Positions 15,239-23,844 of a stretch of DNA of 50,547 nt are shown here, piece by piece; the first letter of the stretch is position 1; the number at the start of each line of letters is the position of its first letter. Origin of the DNA: an uncultured Lachnospiraceae bacterium (lineage in GTDB: Bacteria > Bacillota > Clostridia > Lachnospirales > Lachnospiraceae). Under the pieces are notes generated by a model. That model saw only the letters and a program-made list of their open reading frames with translations. It ran no database searches and was not told where the DNA came from. Where the stretch lies: positions 1-50,547 of the forward strand of contig CAKRYY010000021.1 in NCBI GenBank assembly GCA_934432885.1, read 5' to 3'. The position numbers were made by a program, and so were the translations under genes.

Positions 15239-16972
15239 ATGAAACGATATATGAAATATGTCAAACCATATTGGAAGGCGTTTGTGTTTGGACCGATTCT
15301 GATGCTGACGGAGGTAGCAGGCGAGGTTTTGCTGCCGGCGTTCATGGCAAATATTATTAACATCGGTGCGGTGCAGCACAACATTCCTTATATTATTGCG
15401 ATGGGAGCGGTCATGTTCGTGACAGCGCTTATTATGATGGCTGGCGGTGTGGGCGGCGCATATTTTTCGGCAAAGGCGGCAATCAGCTTTGCGGCGGACC
15501 TGCGCAGCGACGTATTTCGGAAGGTACAGACCTTTTCCTTTCAGAATATTGACAGCTTTAGTACAGGCTCCCTTGTAACAAGGCTGACAAATGATATTAC
15601 ACAGGTGCAGAATGTCATCATGATGGGACTGCGGCTTTTGCTGCGTGCACCCGGAATGCTGGTCGGCGCGGTTATCATGGCATTTTTAATCAATCCTGAC
15701 CTTGCATTGATTTTATTGATAGTCATTCCTCTTTTGGCGGTGGCAATCGGGCTGATTATCAAAACTGCATTCCCGCGCTTTCAGCTTTTGCAGAAGAAGA
15801 TAGATACGTTAAATTCCCGCATTCAGGAGACGCTGACGAATGTGCGCATTATCAAGTCCTTTGTCAGAGAGGATTTTGAAAAGGAAAAATTTGCTGCTTC
15901 CAATGAGGATTTGAAGCAGTCCGGCTTAGCTGCCTTCCGCGTTGTCATTATGACGATGCCTGCTATGATGCTTGCAATGAATATTGCGACACTGGCTGTC
16001 GTCTGGGTGGGCGGTAAGCAGGTGCTGGCAGGAACCATGCCGGTTGGTGATTTGACCGCATTTACAACCTATATCGTACAGGTGCTGATGTCGCTGATGA
16101 TGCTTGCAATGGTACTCCTGCAGAGCAGCCGTGCGATTGCGAGCTTAAAGCGTATTACAGAGGTGCTGGATACCGAGGTTGATTTGACAGATGACAAGGC
16201 TGTCAGAAAGGATGCTGTTATTCAGAAAGGCAGTGTCGAATTTAAAAATGTATCATTTTCCTATTATAAAGGCAGTCAGGAAAAGGTACTTTCAGATATT
16301 TCGCTTCGCATAGAGGCTGGAGAAACGGTTGGAATCATTGGTTCGACCGGCTGTGGAAAAACGACGCTTGTGCAGTTAATTCCAAGACTGTATGACGCGG
16401 ATGCCGGTGCTGTTTATGTAGACGGCATCGATGTCAGAGATTATTCGCTGCTTCACCTGCGCAGCAGCGTTGCAATGGTGCTGCAGAAAAATGTGCTTTT
16501 CTCAGGAACGATTGCAGAAAATCTTCGCTGGGGAGATGAAAATGCGACGCAGGAGGAGCTTTTGAAGGCGGCGCAGGCAGCACAGGCGGCAGAGTTTATT
16601 GGCGCATTTAAGGAGCAGTATGAGACCAGCTTAAGTCAGGGCGGAGTCAATGTCTCTGGTGGACAGAAGCAGAGGCTCTGTATTGCAAGGGCGCTTTTGA
16701 AGCGGCCAAAGATTTTGATTCTGGATGACAGCACCAGCGCTGTGGATACAGCGACTGAGGCGCAGATACGCAAAAGCTTTGCAACTATGTTGAAGGATAC
16801 GACCAAGATTATCATCGCGCAGAGAATTACTTCTGTAATGGATGCAGATAAAATTGTTGTTATGGAGGAAGGGCGGATTGCAGGCGTTGGAACACATGAG
16901 CAGATGCTGTCCTCCTGTCAGGCTTATCGTGAAATTTATGAATCCCAGATGGATAAGGAGGTGACTGCATAA
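15239..16972 (+). CDS. ABC exporter half-transporter with degenerate catalytic site
   Basis: 577 residues: six-helix ABC exporter membrane domain (about 1-310), then the nucleotide-binding domain with Walker A GSTGCGKTT, Q-loop, signature VSGGQKQR and Walker B ILILDDSTSAVD. Two catalytic positions are changed: Asp replaces the usual Glu after Walker B (LDDSTS), and the H-loop reads IIAQRIT, with Gln instead of His. This is the pattern of the degenerate-site subunit in heterodimeric exporters such as TM287/288, BmrCD and LmrCD. Its partner follows with a one-base overlap (TAATG). It probably exports drugs, lipids or peptides; substrate unknown. Confidence 0.92.
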   Translation: MKRYMKYVKPYWKAFVFGPILMLTEVAGEVLLPAFMANIINIGAVQHNIPYIIAMGAVMFVTALIMMAGGVGGAYFSAKAAISFAADLRSDVFRKVQTFSFQNIDSFSTGSLVTRLTNDITQVQNVIMMGLRLLLRAPGMLVGAVIMAFLINPDLALILLIVIPLLAVAIGLIIKTAFPRFQLLQKKIDTLNSRIQETLTNVRIIKSFVREDFEKEKFAASNEDLKQSGLAAFRVVIMTMPAMMLAMNIATLAVVWVGGKQVLAGTMPVGDLTAFTTYIVQVLMSLMMLAMVLLQSSRAIASLKRITEVLDTEVDLTDDKAVRKDAVIQKGSVEFKNVSFSYYKGSQEKVLSDISLRIEAGETVGIIGSTGCGKTTLVQLIPRLYDADAGAVYVDGIDVRDYSLLHLRSSVAMVLQKNVLFSGTIAENLRWGDENATQEELLKAAQAAQAAEFIGAFKEQYETSLSQGGVNVSGGQKQRLCIARALLKRPKILILDDSTSAVDTATEAQIRKSFATMLKDTTKIIIAQRITSVMDADKIVVMEEGRIAGVGTHEQMLSSCQAYREIYESQMDKEVTA

Positions 16973-18828
16973 TGCCGGGACCAAGAGGCAGAAGGGGAAT
17001 GCAGGCAACTGGAAAACCCCGTGAGGTAAAAAAGACGATTGCAAGGCTGGCAGCCTATCTCAGACAGGATAAGGCAAAGCTGGCAGTGGTACTGCTTTGT
17101 GTGATGATTTCGGCACTTTCTTCTCTTGCAGGCGCTTATATTCTTCGTCCGATTATCAACGGGCTGACCTCTGGTGAGGGAAGTGCGGTCTTGCTCGCAA
17201 GAGGTGTACTTTTGATGCTGGCAATTTATGCAGCTGGGATTTTAGCACAGTATTTTCAGGCGCGCATTATGGTTACTGTGGCGCAGGACGCTTTAAAGCG
17301 CCTTAGGGGAGAGCTTTTTGATAAGATTCAGTCACTGCCGGTGCGCTATTTTGACAGCAACAATCATGGGGATGTCATGAGCCGTTTTACAAATGATGTG
17401 GATACGGTCGGCGAGATGCTGAACCAGACGCTTGTACAGATTATTTCAGGCATTATCAGCATTATCGGTACATTTTCCCTGATGCTGTACACAAATGTCT
17501 ACCTGACGCTGGTTACCGTTTTCATGCTGCCGCTGATGATGAAGGCAGGACAGTCTGTTATGAAGCGGAGCCGGAAATATTATCAGGCACAGCAGGCGGC
17601 ACTTGGCGCCTTAAATGGTTATATAGAAGAAACGGTATCCGGTCAGAAGGTCGTAAAGGTATTCTGCCATGAGGAACAGGCGGAGGCGGAATTTGAGCAG
17701 TATAATCAGGAACTTCGGGAAAAGCAGCTTGGCGCACAGTTTTTTGGTGGAATCATGGGGCCTGTAATGGGAAATATGAGCCAGCTGAATTATACGCTGA
17801 CAGCGGTTGTCGGAGGCGTTTTGTGCGTACTTCGTGGCTTTGACATCGGTGGACTTACAGTATTTGTCAATTATTCCAGACAGTTCAGCCGTCCGATAAA
17901 TGAGCTTTCCATGCAAATGAATACGATTTTTTCTGCACTTGCAGGCGCAGAGCGTGTTTTTGCAGTAATGGATGAAAAGCCGGAGGAGCCTGATGCGGCA
18001 GATGCGCTTTCGATTACGGAAAAGGATGGAAATTATGTCTGGAATGTACCCAAGACAAATACGGCATATACCTTTAAAAGGGAAGCCCCTGCCTTCCATG
18101 CGGAAATTGTTTTGCAGGATGTGACCTTTGGCTACCTGCCGGGAAAAACGATTCTGAAGCATATTACACTGTATGCAAAGCCCGGACAGAAGATTGCCTT
18201 TGTTGGCTCGACAGGAGCTGGCAAGACGACGATTACCAACTTAATTAACCGGTTTTATGATATTGAAGGCGGACGCATTACCATAGACGGCGTGGATATT
18301 ATGGATATTGACAGGGCATCGCTTCGAAAAAATATAGCGATGGTGCTTCAGGATACACATTTATTTGCAGGGACTGTCATGGAAAATATCCGTTACGGAA
18401 GGCTGGATGCAACAGACGAGGAGGTCATTGCGGCGGCTAAGACGGCGAGCGCACATTCTTTTATCATGCGTCTGGAAAATGGGTATGATACTGTGCTTGA
18501 AGGGGACGGCGCAAACTTGAGTCAGGGACAGCGGCAGCTTTTAAATATTGCAAGGGCGGCGATTTCTAAAGCGCCGATTCTGATTCTGGATGAAGCGACC
18601 AGCTCGGTTGATACGAGAACGGAGAAGCATATTGAGCAGGGTATGGACCGGCTGATGGCGGAGCGGACCACGCTTGTAATTGCGCACAGGCTCTCTACTG
18701 TCCGAAATGCGGATGCCATTATGGTACTGGAAAACGGCAGCATTATTGAACGGGGCGACCATGAGGCATTGCTTGCGCAAAAGGGCAGGTACTATAAGCT
18801 CTATACGGGCTTAAGTGAGCTGGAATAG
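16972..18828 (+). CDS. ABC exporter half-transporter, catalytic partner
   Basis: 618 residues; ATG at 16972 overlaps the preceding stop (TAATG) and has AAGGAGGTG upstream. It starts with a short basic tail (PGPRGRRGM) and a six-helix exporter domain, followed by a nucleotide-binding domain with Walker A GSTGAGKTT, Walker B ILILDEATSSVD with the catalytic Glu intact, and H-loop IAHRLST. Its own signature is altered to LSQGQRQ, the expected complement to the degenerate half-site of the first subunit. The extra 40 residues relative to the partner lie between the membrane and nucleotide-binding domains (about residues 335-370). Confidence 0.92.
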   Translation: MPGPRGRRGMQATGKPREVKKTIARLAAYLRQDKAKLAVVLLCVMISALSSLAGAYILRPIINGLTSGEGSAVLLARGVLLMLAIYAAGILAQYFQARIMVTVAQDALKRLRGELFDKIQSLPVRYFDSNNHGDVMSRFTNDVDTVGEMLNQTLVQIISGIISIIGTFSLMLYTNVYLTLVTVFMLPLMMKAGQSVMKRSRKYYQAQQAALGALNGYIEETVSGQKVVKVFCHEEQAEAEFEQYNQELREKQLGAQFFGGIMGPVMGNMSQLNYTLTAVVGGVLCVLRGFDIGGLTVFVNYSRQFSRPINELSMQMNTIFSALAGAERVFAVMDEKPEEPDAADALSITEKDGNYVWNVPKTNTAYTFKREAPAFHAEIVLQDVTFGYLPGKTILKHITLYAKPGQKIAFVGSTGAGKTTITNLINRFYDIEGGRITIDGVDIMDIDRASLRKNIAMVLQDTHLFAGTVMENIRYGRLDATDEEVIAAAKTASAHSFIMRLENGYDTVLEGDGANLSQGQRQLLNIARAAISKAPILILDEATSSVDTRTEKHIEQGMDRLMAERTTLVIAHRLSTVRNADAIMVLENGSIIERGDHEALLAQKGRYYKLYTGLSELE

Positions 18829-18885
18829 GCTGAACTGTTTTTTATTGTAGGAACAGGGAAACGGAAGTCAGTCATGAAACCAATG

Positions 18886-18924
18886 TTGATATATTACCCT
18901 AAACAGTATATACTATGTATATAC
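18886..18924 (+). promoter_or_regulatory. mazEF promoter and palindromic operator
   Basis: -35 TTGATA (18886-18891), 17-nt spacer, -10 TATACT (18909-18914). The self-complementary octamer GTATATAC occurs twice, separated by TAT (18906-18913 and 18917-18924), covering the -10. That is a typical site for autorepression by a MazE-type antitoxin. Confidence 0.7.
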
Positions 18925-18944
18925 GAAACTTAAGGAGGTTCTAT

Positions 18945-19187
18945 ATGCAGGCACAGGTAAAAGAATGGGGAAACAGCCAGGGAATTAGACTTTCAAAGGA
19001 AATATTGAAAAGTGCAGGGATTGCAGTGAATGAAACCTTAGAGGTTACGGTATCAGATGGTGTAATTACTTTAACGAAAACCTTTCGTCATAAAACATTG
19101 GAGGAAAGAGCAGCGGAATTTAATGGAGAACTGATGCTTGATGGTGAATATGATTGGGGCAAACCTGCTGGAAGAGAGGTATGGTAA
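18945..19187 (+). CDS. AbrB/MazE-type antitoxin
   Basis: 80 residues from ATG 18945 (AAGGAGG nine bases upstream); an upstream in-frame ATG at 18915 lies inside the operator and is unlikely. The N-terminus QVKEWGNSQGIRLSKEIL is the classic MazE swapped-hairpin DNA-binding motif (WGNS-x-x-I-R). The C-terminal FNGELMLDGEYDWGKPAGREVW is the flexible toxin-neutralising tail, with the family's 'DWG-x-P-x-G-x-E-x-W' ending. The stop overlaps the toxin start by one base. It neutralises the toxin and represses the operon. Confidence 0.9.
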   Translation: MQAQVKEWGNSQGIRLSKEILKSAGIAVNETLEVTVSDGVITLTKTFRHKTLEERAAEFNGELMLDGEYDWGKPAGREVW

Positions 19188-19489
19188 TGGAGTGCTTGCA
19201 TCAGGGCGATATTCTTAAAATAGAGAAAATCAAACATCCGGTATTAGTTGTCAGTAAGGATTTCTTCAATACAAGTGGTGAGATAATAGGATGCCCAATT
19301 ATGAAGGCTTCCATGTCAGGACCGCTTCATATATGGATGTCGACAAAAGAAAACGAAGGTTATATACAATGTGAAAAGCTTGCGTTACTGGATTTGTCTG
19401 TGCGTGGTTATAAGAAGATAGACAGACTGCCTTTCCCAGAAATGATGGATGTATCGGATGCGATTCAGGGCATTTTTGAATATATCTGA
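19187..19489 (+). CDS. MazF/PemK-like endoribonuclease toxin
   Basis: 100 residues; ATG 19187 overlaps the antitoxin stop (TAATG). The pattern QGDILKIEKIKHPVLVVSKDFFN fits the MazF/PemK beta-barrel start, although the usual 'Gly-x-Arg-Pro' is replaced by Lys-His-Pro. Later IGCPIMKA, KENEGYIQCEKLALLDLSVRGYKKI fits the strand carrying the 'q-x-r-x-l-D' motif. It is expected to cleave mRNA at specific sequences when released. Moderately diverged from textbook MazF; cleavage specificity cannot be predicted. Confidence 0.82.
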   Translation: MECLHQGDILKIEKIKHPVLVVSKDFFNTSGEIIGCPIMKASMSGPLHIWMSTKENEGYIQCEKLALLDLSVRGYKKIDRLPFPEMMDVSDAIQGIFEYI

Positions 19490-19523
19490 TACTGTAAACC
19501 TTGAAAAGGCATGTAATAGTTCT

Positions 19524-19769
19524 TTATTCAGTTTTTAGACCAGTAAAAAAATCATTATATTCAATTCCATAAATTTCTTTTAATGCCACCAATTCAGAAA
19601 TACGAATATTGTAGGTGCCGCATTCTATCTGCGCATAAGCACTGCGCGAAATATCCTGATTTTTTATTTGCAGCTTCGCAACAATCTGCTCCTGTGTATA
19701 GCCGTGTTTTTTACGGAGATACCGCAGATTGCTGCCGAAGGCAGAATTGACTTTAATTTTTTGCTTCAT
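19524..19769 (-). CDS. XRE-family (helix-turn-helix) regulator
   Basis: 81 residues: GSNLRYLRKKHGYTQEQIVAKLQIKNQDISRSAYAQIECG is a standard Cro/C1 helix-turn-helix with the recognition helix around SRSAYAQIE. The remaining 25 residues complete a compact single-domain repressor. It is transcribed toward the mazF end and divergent from the small lipoprotein gene. The spacer between them carries a 10-bp inverted repeat plus an extra half-site (19857-19936), the likely operator. Confidence 0.88.
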   Translation of the reverse strand: MKQKIKVNSAFGSNLRYLRKKHGYTQEQIVAKLQIKNQDISRSAYAQIECGTYNIRISELVALKEIYGIEYNDFFTGLKTE

Positions 19770-19856
19770 TTATATGAATATCCTTTTGCGGTGTTTTATG
19801 GATAAAGAGGAACATCTTTTTCCTTATTTTTTGCAGGGATAATATGATTGACTAAA

Positions 19857-19936
19857 TTTTGCAATGTATTCATAACAATTTTTTCCTTGATTTTACTAAA
19901 AATATGTGTTATTTTTGCAATGGATACATTGCAAAA
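19857..19936. promoter_or_regulatory. Putative operator of the XRE regulator
   Basis: Perfect inverted repeat TTTTGCAATG / CATTGCAAAA with a 4-nt gap (19913-19936), plus a third half-site TTTTGCAATG at 19857-19866. They lie in the divergent spacer between the XRE gene and the small lipoprotein gene, so binding could control both. Confidence 0.55.
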
Positions 19937-20010
19937 TGAATTTAATTGTAAATTTATAAGATGATATAGACTAAATGATAGATGAGAAACGAAGGACAAG
20001 AGTGGAGAAA

Positions 20011-20331
20011 ATGATAAAAGAGTTGAACAAAAAGCAGAAATATCTGGCAGTCATTTGCCTGATAGGAGTGTTGGGAGTCTGTATGCTGAGTGCTTGTGGA
20101 AAAGGAAAGGTGAAATACGGACATATCACACTTGTCAGCGAATTGCCGGATGCGGATATATCACTTCCGGCATATCTGGGCAATGAGGAAGTAGAAATTT
20201 ATGGACTGGAAGAGGTAGCACAGACTGGAAATGGATATACAGTACAGGCAGGAGGTGCTGCAAATGAGGAGACACAGCAGACGCTTTATCATGTGGATGG
20301 GAAGACAAACCTTGCTGATTTTGCCATGTAG
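20011..20331 (+). CDS. Small lipoprotein of unknown function
   Basis: 106 residues from the ATG at 20011 (GTGGAG close upstream); an in-frame ATG at 19975 has no ribosome binding site. N-terminal basic region, hydrophobic stretch AVICLIGVLGVCML and lipobox LSAC, then a short mature domain (VKYGHITLVSELPDADISLP..., IYGLEEVAQTGNGYTVQ) with no motif I know. It is probably anchored to the outer face of the membrane. It lies divergent from the XRE regulator and may be controlled by it. Small size and lack of recognised domain limit the call. Confidence 0.6.
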   Translation: MIKELNKKQKYLAVICLIGVLGVCMLSACGKGKVKYGHITLVSELPDADISLPAYLGNEEVEIYGLEEVAQTGNGYTVQAGGAANEETQQTLYHVDGKTNLADFAM

Positions 20332-20392
20332 AAGTATAATATTTCATTGATAGATAAAGTGCAGTATGCTTTTGAAAGAATAAGGAAATTTT

Positions 20393-20704
20393 ATGGAAAA
20401 GGATAGCTTATTGGAAAAAACAGGAATAAAGCCAAAAATAATACAGGAAATTATTGGACTGGCGAAGAAGAATCAGATTGAGAAGGTAATTCTTTTTGGC
20501 TCAAGAGCAAGGGGAGACTACAAAGAGAGAAGCGATATTGATCTGGCGTTCTGCGGAGGCTGTAGCAGCCGCTTTATTCTTGAAGTTGACGAAGAAACAT
20601 CCACATTGCTGGAGTTTGATATAATTGATTTAGATAGACCGATTACAAAAGAGCTGCTTGAGTCAATTAACCGGGAGGGGATTGCGCTGTATGAAAAAGT
20701 ATGA
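20393..20704 (+). CDS. MNT-type minimal nucleotidyltransferase (antitoxin-like)
   Basis: 103 residues. Motif LFGSRARGDYKERSDIDLAF is the Pol-beta-type nucleotidyltransferase signature GS-x10-D-x-D, with the two catalytic Asp in SDIDL; the third acidic position is in LEFDIIDLD. Such proteins act as AMP-transferring antitoxins (MntA) to a HEPN RNase (HepT) normally encoded next to them. Here the partner is not intact: an overlapping 20-codon stub follows (20691-20750) and then the valS promoter. It may be an orphan antitoxin or act with a HEPN protein elsewhere. Confidence 0.85.
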   Translation: MEKDSLLEKTGIKPKIIQEIIGLAKKNQIEKVILFGSRARGDYKERSDIDLAFCGGCSSRFILEVDEETSTLLEFDIIDLDRPITKELLESINREGIALYEKV

Positions 20705-20750
20705 CATGTTCCTTAGCCTTATGCAGACCATAGAGCAGAATTGGCTGTAA
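20691..20750 (+). pseudogene. Possible remnant of a HEPN (HepT-like) partner gene
   Basis: ATG 20691 lies inside the end of the nucleotidyltransferase gene, the usual overlap for HEPN partners. It encodes MKKYDMFLSLMQTIEQNWL and then stops. Full HepT-like proteins are about 130 residues and often begin in the same style (MKKYD-x-F). Everything after the first helix is missing and replaced by the valS promoter region. Evidence is short, so this is tentative. Confidence 0.35.
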
Positions 20751-20787
20751 TGTGCGTCTGGATTTTACCGACATTCCTAGAAATCCG

Positions 20788-20816
20788 TTGACAAAACCAC
20801 CCTCATCCACTAAACT
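20788..20816 (+). promoter_or_regulatory. valS promoter
   Basis: Consensus -35 TTGACA (20788-20793), 17-nt spacer, -10 TAAACT (20811-20816), about 30 bases before the T-box leader begins. Confidence 0.75.
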
Positions 20817-20850
20817 GAATATCAGATAATTTTGATTGTTCACAAAGGTG

Positions 20851-21105
20851 ATGACAGAGAGGAGTACACGGCATTCCTTTTCAGAGAGGGCGGCTCGCTG
20901 GCTGAGAGGCTGCTTAAAGAAGAAGACGTGGAAGGTAGCTCTGGAACCGGAGCGGTGAACGCGCATGCCATGCGCAGTAAGTGCTCCCGATTCGTCCCCG
21001 TTACAGGACAGTTCCTGATGACTTGTCGGGAAAGAGTGAAAAAGAAAAGGTGGTACCGCGAATATTCGCCCTTTACTGGAATTCCAGTAAGGGGCGTATT
21101 TATTT
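20851..21105 (+). promoter_or_regulatory. T-box riboswitch, specifier GTA (valine)
   Basis: The conserved T-box AGGTGGTACCGCG is at 21048-21060, followed by a perfect terminator hairpin CGCCCTTTACTGG / CCAGTAAGGGGCG with a T-rich tail (21067-21105). In Stem I, CAGAG (20855-20859) pairs with CTCTG (20939-20943) and CAC (20867-20869) with GTG (20928-20930). This leaves a specifier loop with AGTA on one side and GAAGGTAG on the other, so the specifier codon is GTA at 20935-20937. Uncharged tRNA-Val would stabilise the antiterminator and raise valS expression. Confidence 0.93.
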
Positions 21106-21122
21106 AGGAAAGGAAAAGACGT

Positions 21123-23786
21123 ATGAGCAAAGAACTTGCAAAAACCTATGACCCGCAGGGCATAGAGGAAAGAATCTATCAGAACTGGCTGGATAAGAAA
21201 TATTTCCACGCAGAGGTGGACAGAACGAAGAAACCCTTTACAATCGTAATTCCGCCTCCAAACATTACAGGACAGCTTCACATGGGACATGCGCTCGACA
21301 ATACCATGCAGGATATTCTGATTCGCTTTAAGCGAATGCAGGGCTATAATGCACTCTGGCAGCCGGGAACGGATCATGCCAGCATTGCGACGGAAGTCAA
21401 GATTATAGAGAAATTAAAGGAAGAGGGAATTGATAAGCACGATCTTGGCAGAGAGGGCTTTTTAAAGCGCGCATGGGAATGGAAAAAAGAATATGGCGGC
21501 AGAATCATCAACCAGCTTAAAAAGCTCGGCTCCTCCTGTGACTGGGACAGAGAGCGTTTTACAATGGACGAGGGCTGCAATAAGGCGGTTACGGAAGTAT
21601 TCTGCAAAATGCACGAAAAAGGATGGATTTACAAGGGCAGCAGAATCGTTAACTGGTGTCCGGTCTGCAATACTTCTATTTCGGATGCGGAGGTGGAGTA
21701 TCAGGAGCAGGCTGGCCACTTCTGGCATATTAAGTATCCGTTGATTGAAGAGGATGGCAGTGTCAGCAAGACAGAATTTCTGACCTTTGCAACGACCCGT
21801 CCGGAGACCATGCTCGGCGATACGGCGGTTGCTGTAAATCCGGAGGATGAGCGGTATCAGGCGCTGATTGGAAGAAAGGTGCTGCTTCCGATCATCAACA
21901 GAGAAATTCCGATTATCGCGGATTCCTATGTAGATATGGAATTTGGAACAGGCGTTGTAAAGATTACGCCGGCGCATGATCCGAATGACTTTGAAGTGGG
22001 CAGACGGCATGAGCTTCCTGAAATCAATATTTTAAACGACGATGCAACCATCAATGAAAACGGCGGAAAGTTTGCCGGACTTGACAGATATGAAGCAAGA
22101 AGGAAAATCGTAGAAGAACTGGATGAGATGGGTCTGCTTGTACGAATTGAGGACTACAGCCACAATGTCGGCACACATGATAGATGCAAGACGACAATCG
22201 AGCCGATGATTAAAAAACAGTGGTTCGTAAAGATGGATGAGCTGATAAAGCCCGCTGTCAAGGCAGTAAAAGAGGGAGAAATCAAGCTGATCCCGCCCCG
22301 TATGGAAAAGACCTATTTCAACTGGACGGATAATATCAGGGACTGGTGTATTTCCAGACAGCTCTGGTGGGGACACCGGATTCCGGCATACTATTGTGAT
22401 AAATGCGGCGAAACGATTGTGGCAAAGGAAATGCCTTCCGTATGCCCGAAATGCGGCGGCACACATTTCACACAGGACCCGGATACGCTGGATACCTGGT
22501 TTTCTTCCGCACTCTGGCCGTTTTCAACACTGGGCTGGCCAAAGCAGACGGAGGATTTAAGCTACTTCTATCCGACGAGCGTACTGGTAACCGGCTATGA
22601 CATTATCTTCTTCTGGGTTATCCGCATGATTTTCTCTGGCTATGAGCAGATGGGTGAAAAACCTTTTGACACAGTGCTGTTTCATGGTCTTGTACGCGAT
22701 TCCCAGGGCAGGAAGATGTCAAAATCACTTGGAAATGGAATCGACCCGCTTGAAATCATCAAGCAGTATGGTGCAGATGCACTGCGTCTGACCCTGATTA
22801 CCGGAAATGCTCCCGGCAATGACATGCGCTTCTATTATGAAAGAGTGGAGGCAAGCCGTAATTTTGCCAATAAGGTATGGAATGCTTCACGTTTCATTAT
22901 GATGAATATGGAGGGCAAGGAGCTGTCAAAGCAGCAGCCTGAGTATTTAGAGCCGGTTGATAAATGGATTTTGTCAAAGCTCAATACGCTTGTAAAAGAA
23001 GCGACAGAAAATATGGAGCACTACGAGCTTGGAATCGCCGTACAGAAGGTATATGACTTTATCTGGGATGAGTTTTGCGACTGGTACATTGAAATGGTAA
23101 AGCCGCGTCTGTATAACAGCGACGATGAGGCAAGCCAGAAGGCAGCGCTCTGGACATTGAAAAATGTACTGCTGCAGGCATTAAAGCTTCTGCATCCTTA
23201 TATGCCGTTTATTACTGAGGAAATCTTCTGCAATCTTCAGGACGAAGAGGAATCCATTATGATTTCCGACTGGCCGGTATATCGGGAAGACTTAGCTTTC
23301 GCAAAAGAAGAAAAAGAGATTGAGACAATCAAGGAAGCGGTTCGCGGCGTGCGTGGTGTGCGGAAGGAAAGCAATGTCGCACCCAGCCGTAAGGCAAAGG
23401 TATTTGTGGTCAGCGATAAGGAAGAGGTCAGAAATATCTTTACAGAGGGTCGGCTGTTCTTTGCCTCTCTTGCGTATGCTTCTGAGGTTATTGTGCAGGC
23501 AGATAAGGCTGGAATCCCAGAGGATGCGGTATCGGTACTTCTGGCAGAAGCAGCCGTATATATTCCTTTTGAGGAACTGGTTGACATAAAGCAGGAAATT
23601 GAGCGTCTGGAAAAAGAAAAGAAGCGGCTTTCCGGAGAGCTTGCGCGCTCCAATGCAATGCTGTCCAATGAAAAATTCATTTCCAAAGCGCCAGAAGCAA
23701 AGATTGCAGAGGAAAAGGAAAAGCTCGAAAAATATACACAGATGATGCAGCAGGTAGAAAACCGCTTGCAACAATTACAAAAATAG
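21123..23786 (+). CDS. valS: Valyl-tRNA synthetase
   Basis: 887 residues, full length. Class I signature HMGH ([18 protein letters not shown], about residues 41-58), editing domain with [17 protein letters not shown], zinc-ribbon-like cysteines ([16 protein letters not shown]), KMSKS in [13 protein letters not shown], anticodon-binding domain, and a C-terminal coiled coil ([16 protein letters not shown] ... [17 protein letters not shown]). The domain order and [19 protein letters not shown] in the editing domain are specific for ValRS rather than IleRS or LeuRS. It charges tRNA-Val and is regulated by the T-box directly upstream. An AGGAAAGG site precedes the ATG. Confidence 0.98.
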   Translation: MSKELAKTYDPQGIEERIYQNWLDKKYFHAEVDRTKKPFTIVIPPPNITGQLHMGHALDNTMQDILIRFKRMQGYNALWQPGTDHASIATEVKIIEKLKEEGIDKHDLGREGFLKRAWEWKKEYGGRIINQLKKLGSSCDWDRERFTMDEGCNKAVTEVFCKMHEKGWIYKGSRIVNWCPVCNTSISDAEVEYQEQAGHFWHIKYPLIEEDGSVSKTEFLTFATTRPETMLGDTAVAVNPEDERYQALIGRKVLLPIINREIPIIADSYVDMEFGTGVVKITPAHDPNDFEVGRRHELPEINILNDDATINENGGKFAGLDRYEARRKIVEELDEMGLLVRIEDYSHNVGTHDRCKTTIEPMIKKQWFVKMDELIKPAVKAVKEGEIKLIPPRMEKTYFNWTDNIRDWCISRQLWWGHRIPAYYCDKCGETIVAKEMPSVCPKCGGTHFTQDPDTLDTWFSSALWPFSTLGWPKQTEDLSYFYPTSVLVTGYDIIFFWVIRMIFSGYEQMGEKPFDTVLFHGLVRDSQGRKMSKSLGNGIDPLEIIKQYGADALRLTLITGNAPGNDMRFYYERVEASRNFANKVWNASRFIMMNMEGKELSKQQPEYLEPVDKWILSKLNTLVKEATENMEHYELGIAVQKVYDFIWDEFCDWYIEMVKPRLYNSDDEASQKAALWTLKNVLLQALKLLHPYMPFITEEIFCNLQDEEESIMISDWPVYREDLAFAKEEKEIETIKEAVRGVRGVRKESNVAPSRKAKVFVVSDKEEVRNIFTEGRLFFASLAYASEVIVQADKAGIPEDAVSVLLAEAAVYIPFEELVDIKQEIERLEKEKKRLSGELARSNAMLSNEKFISKAPEAKIAEEKEKLEKYTQMMQQVENRLQQLQK

Positions 23787-23844
23787 AGGATACTAAAGAT
23801 AGAGAAATGTAGTATGTCCGAAGAAAAAGAAAGGACAGACCTCT

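Noticed and set aside
20667..21377. 236-codon minus-strand frame across the valS leader
   Set aside because: It runs antisense through the T-box structure and the valS start; no codon bias or motif.
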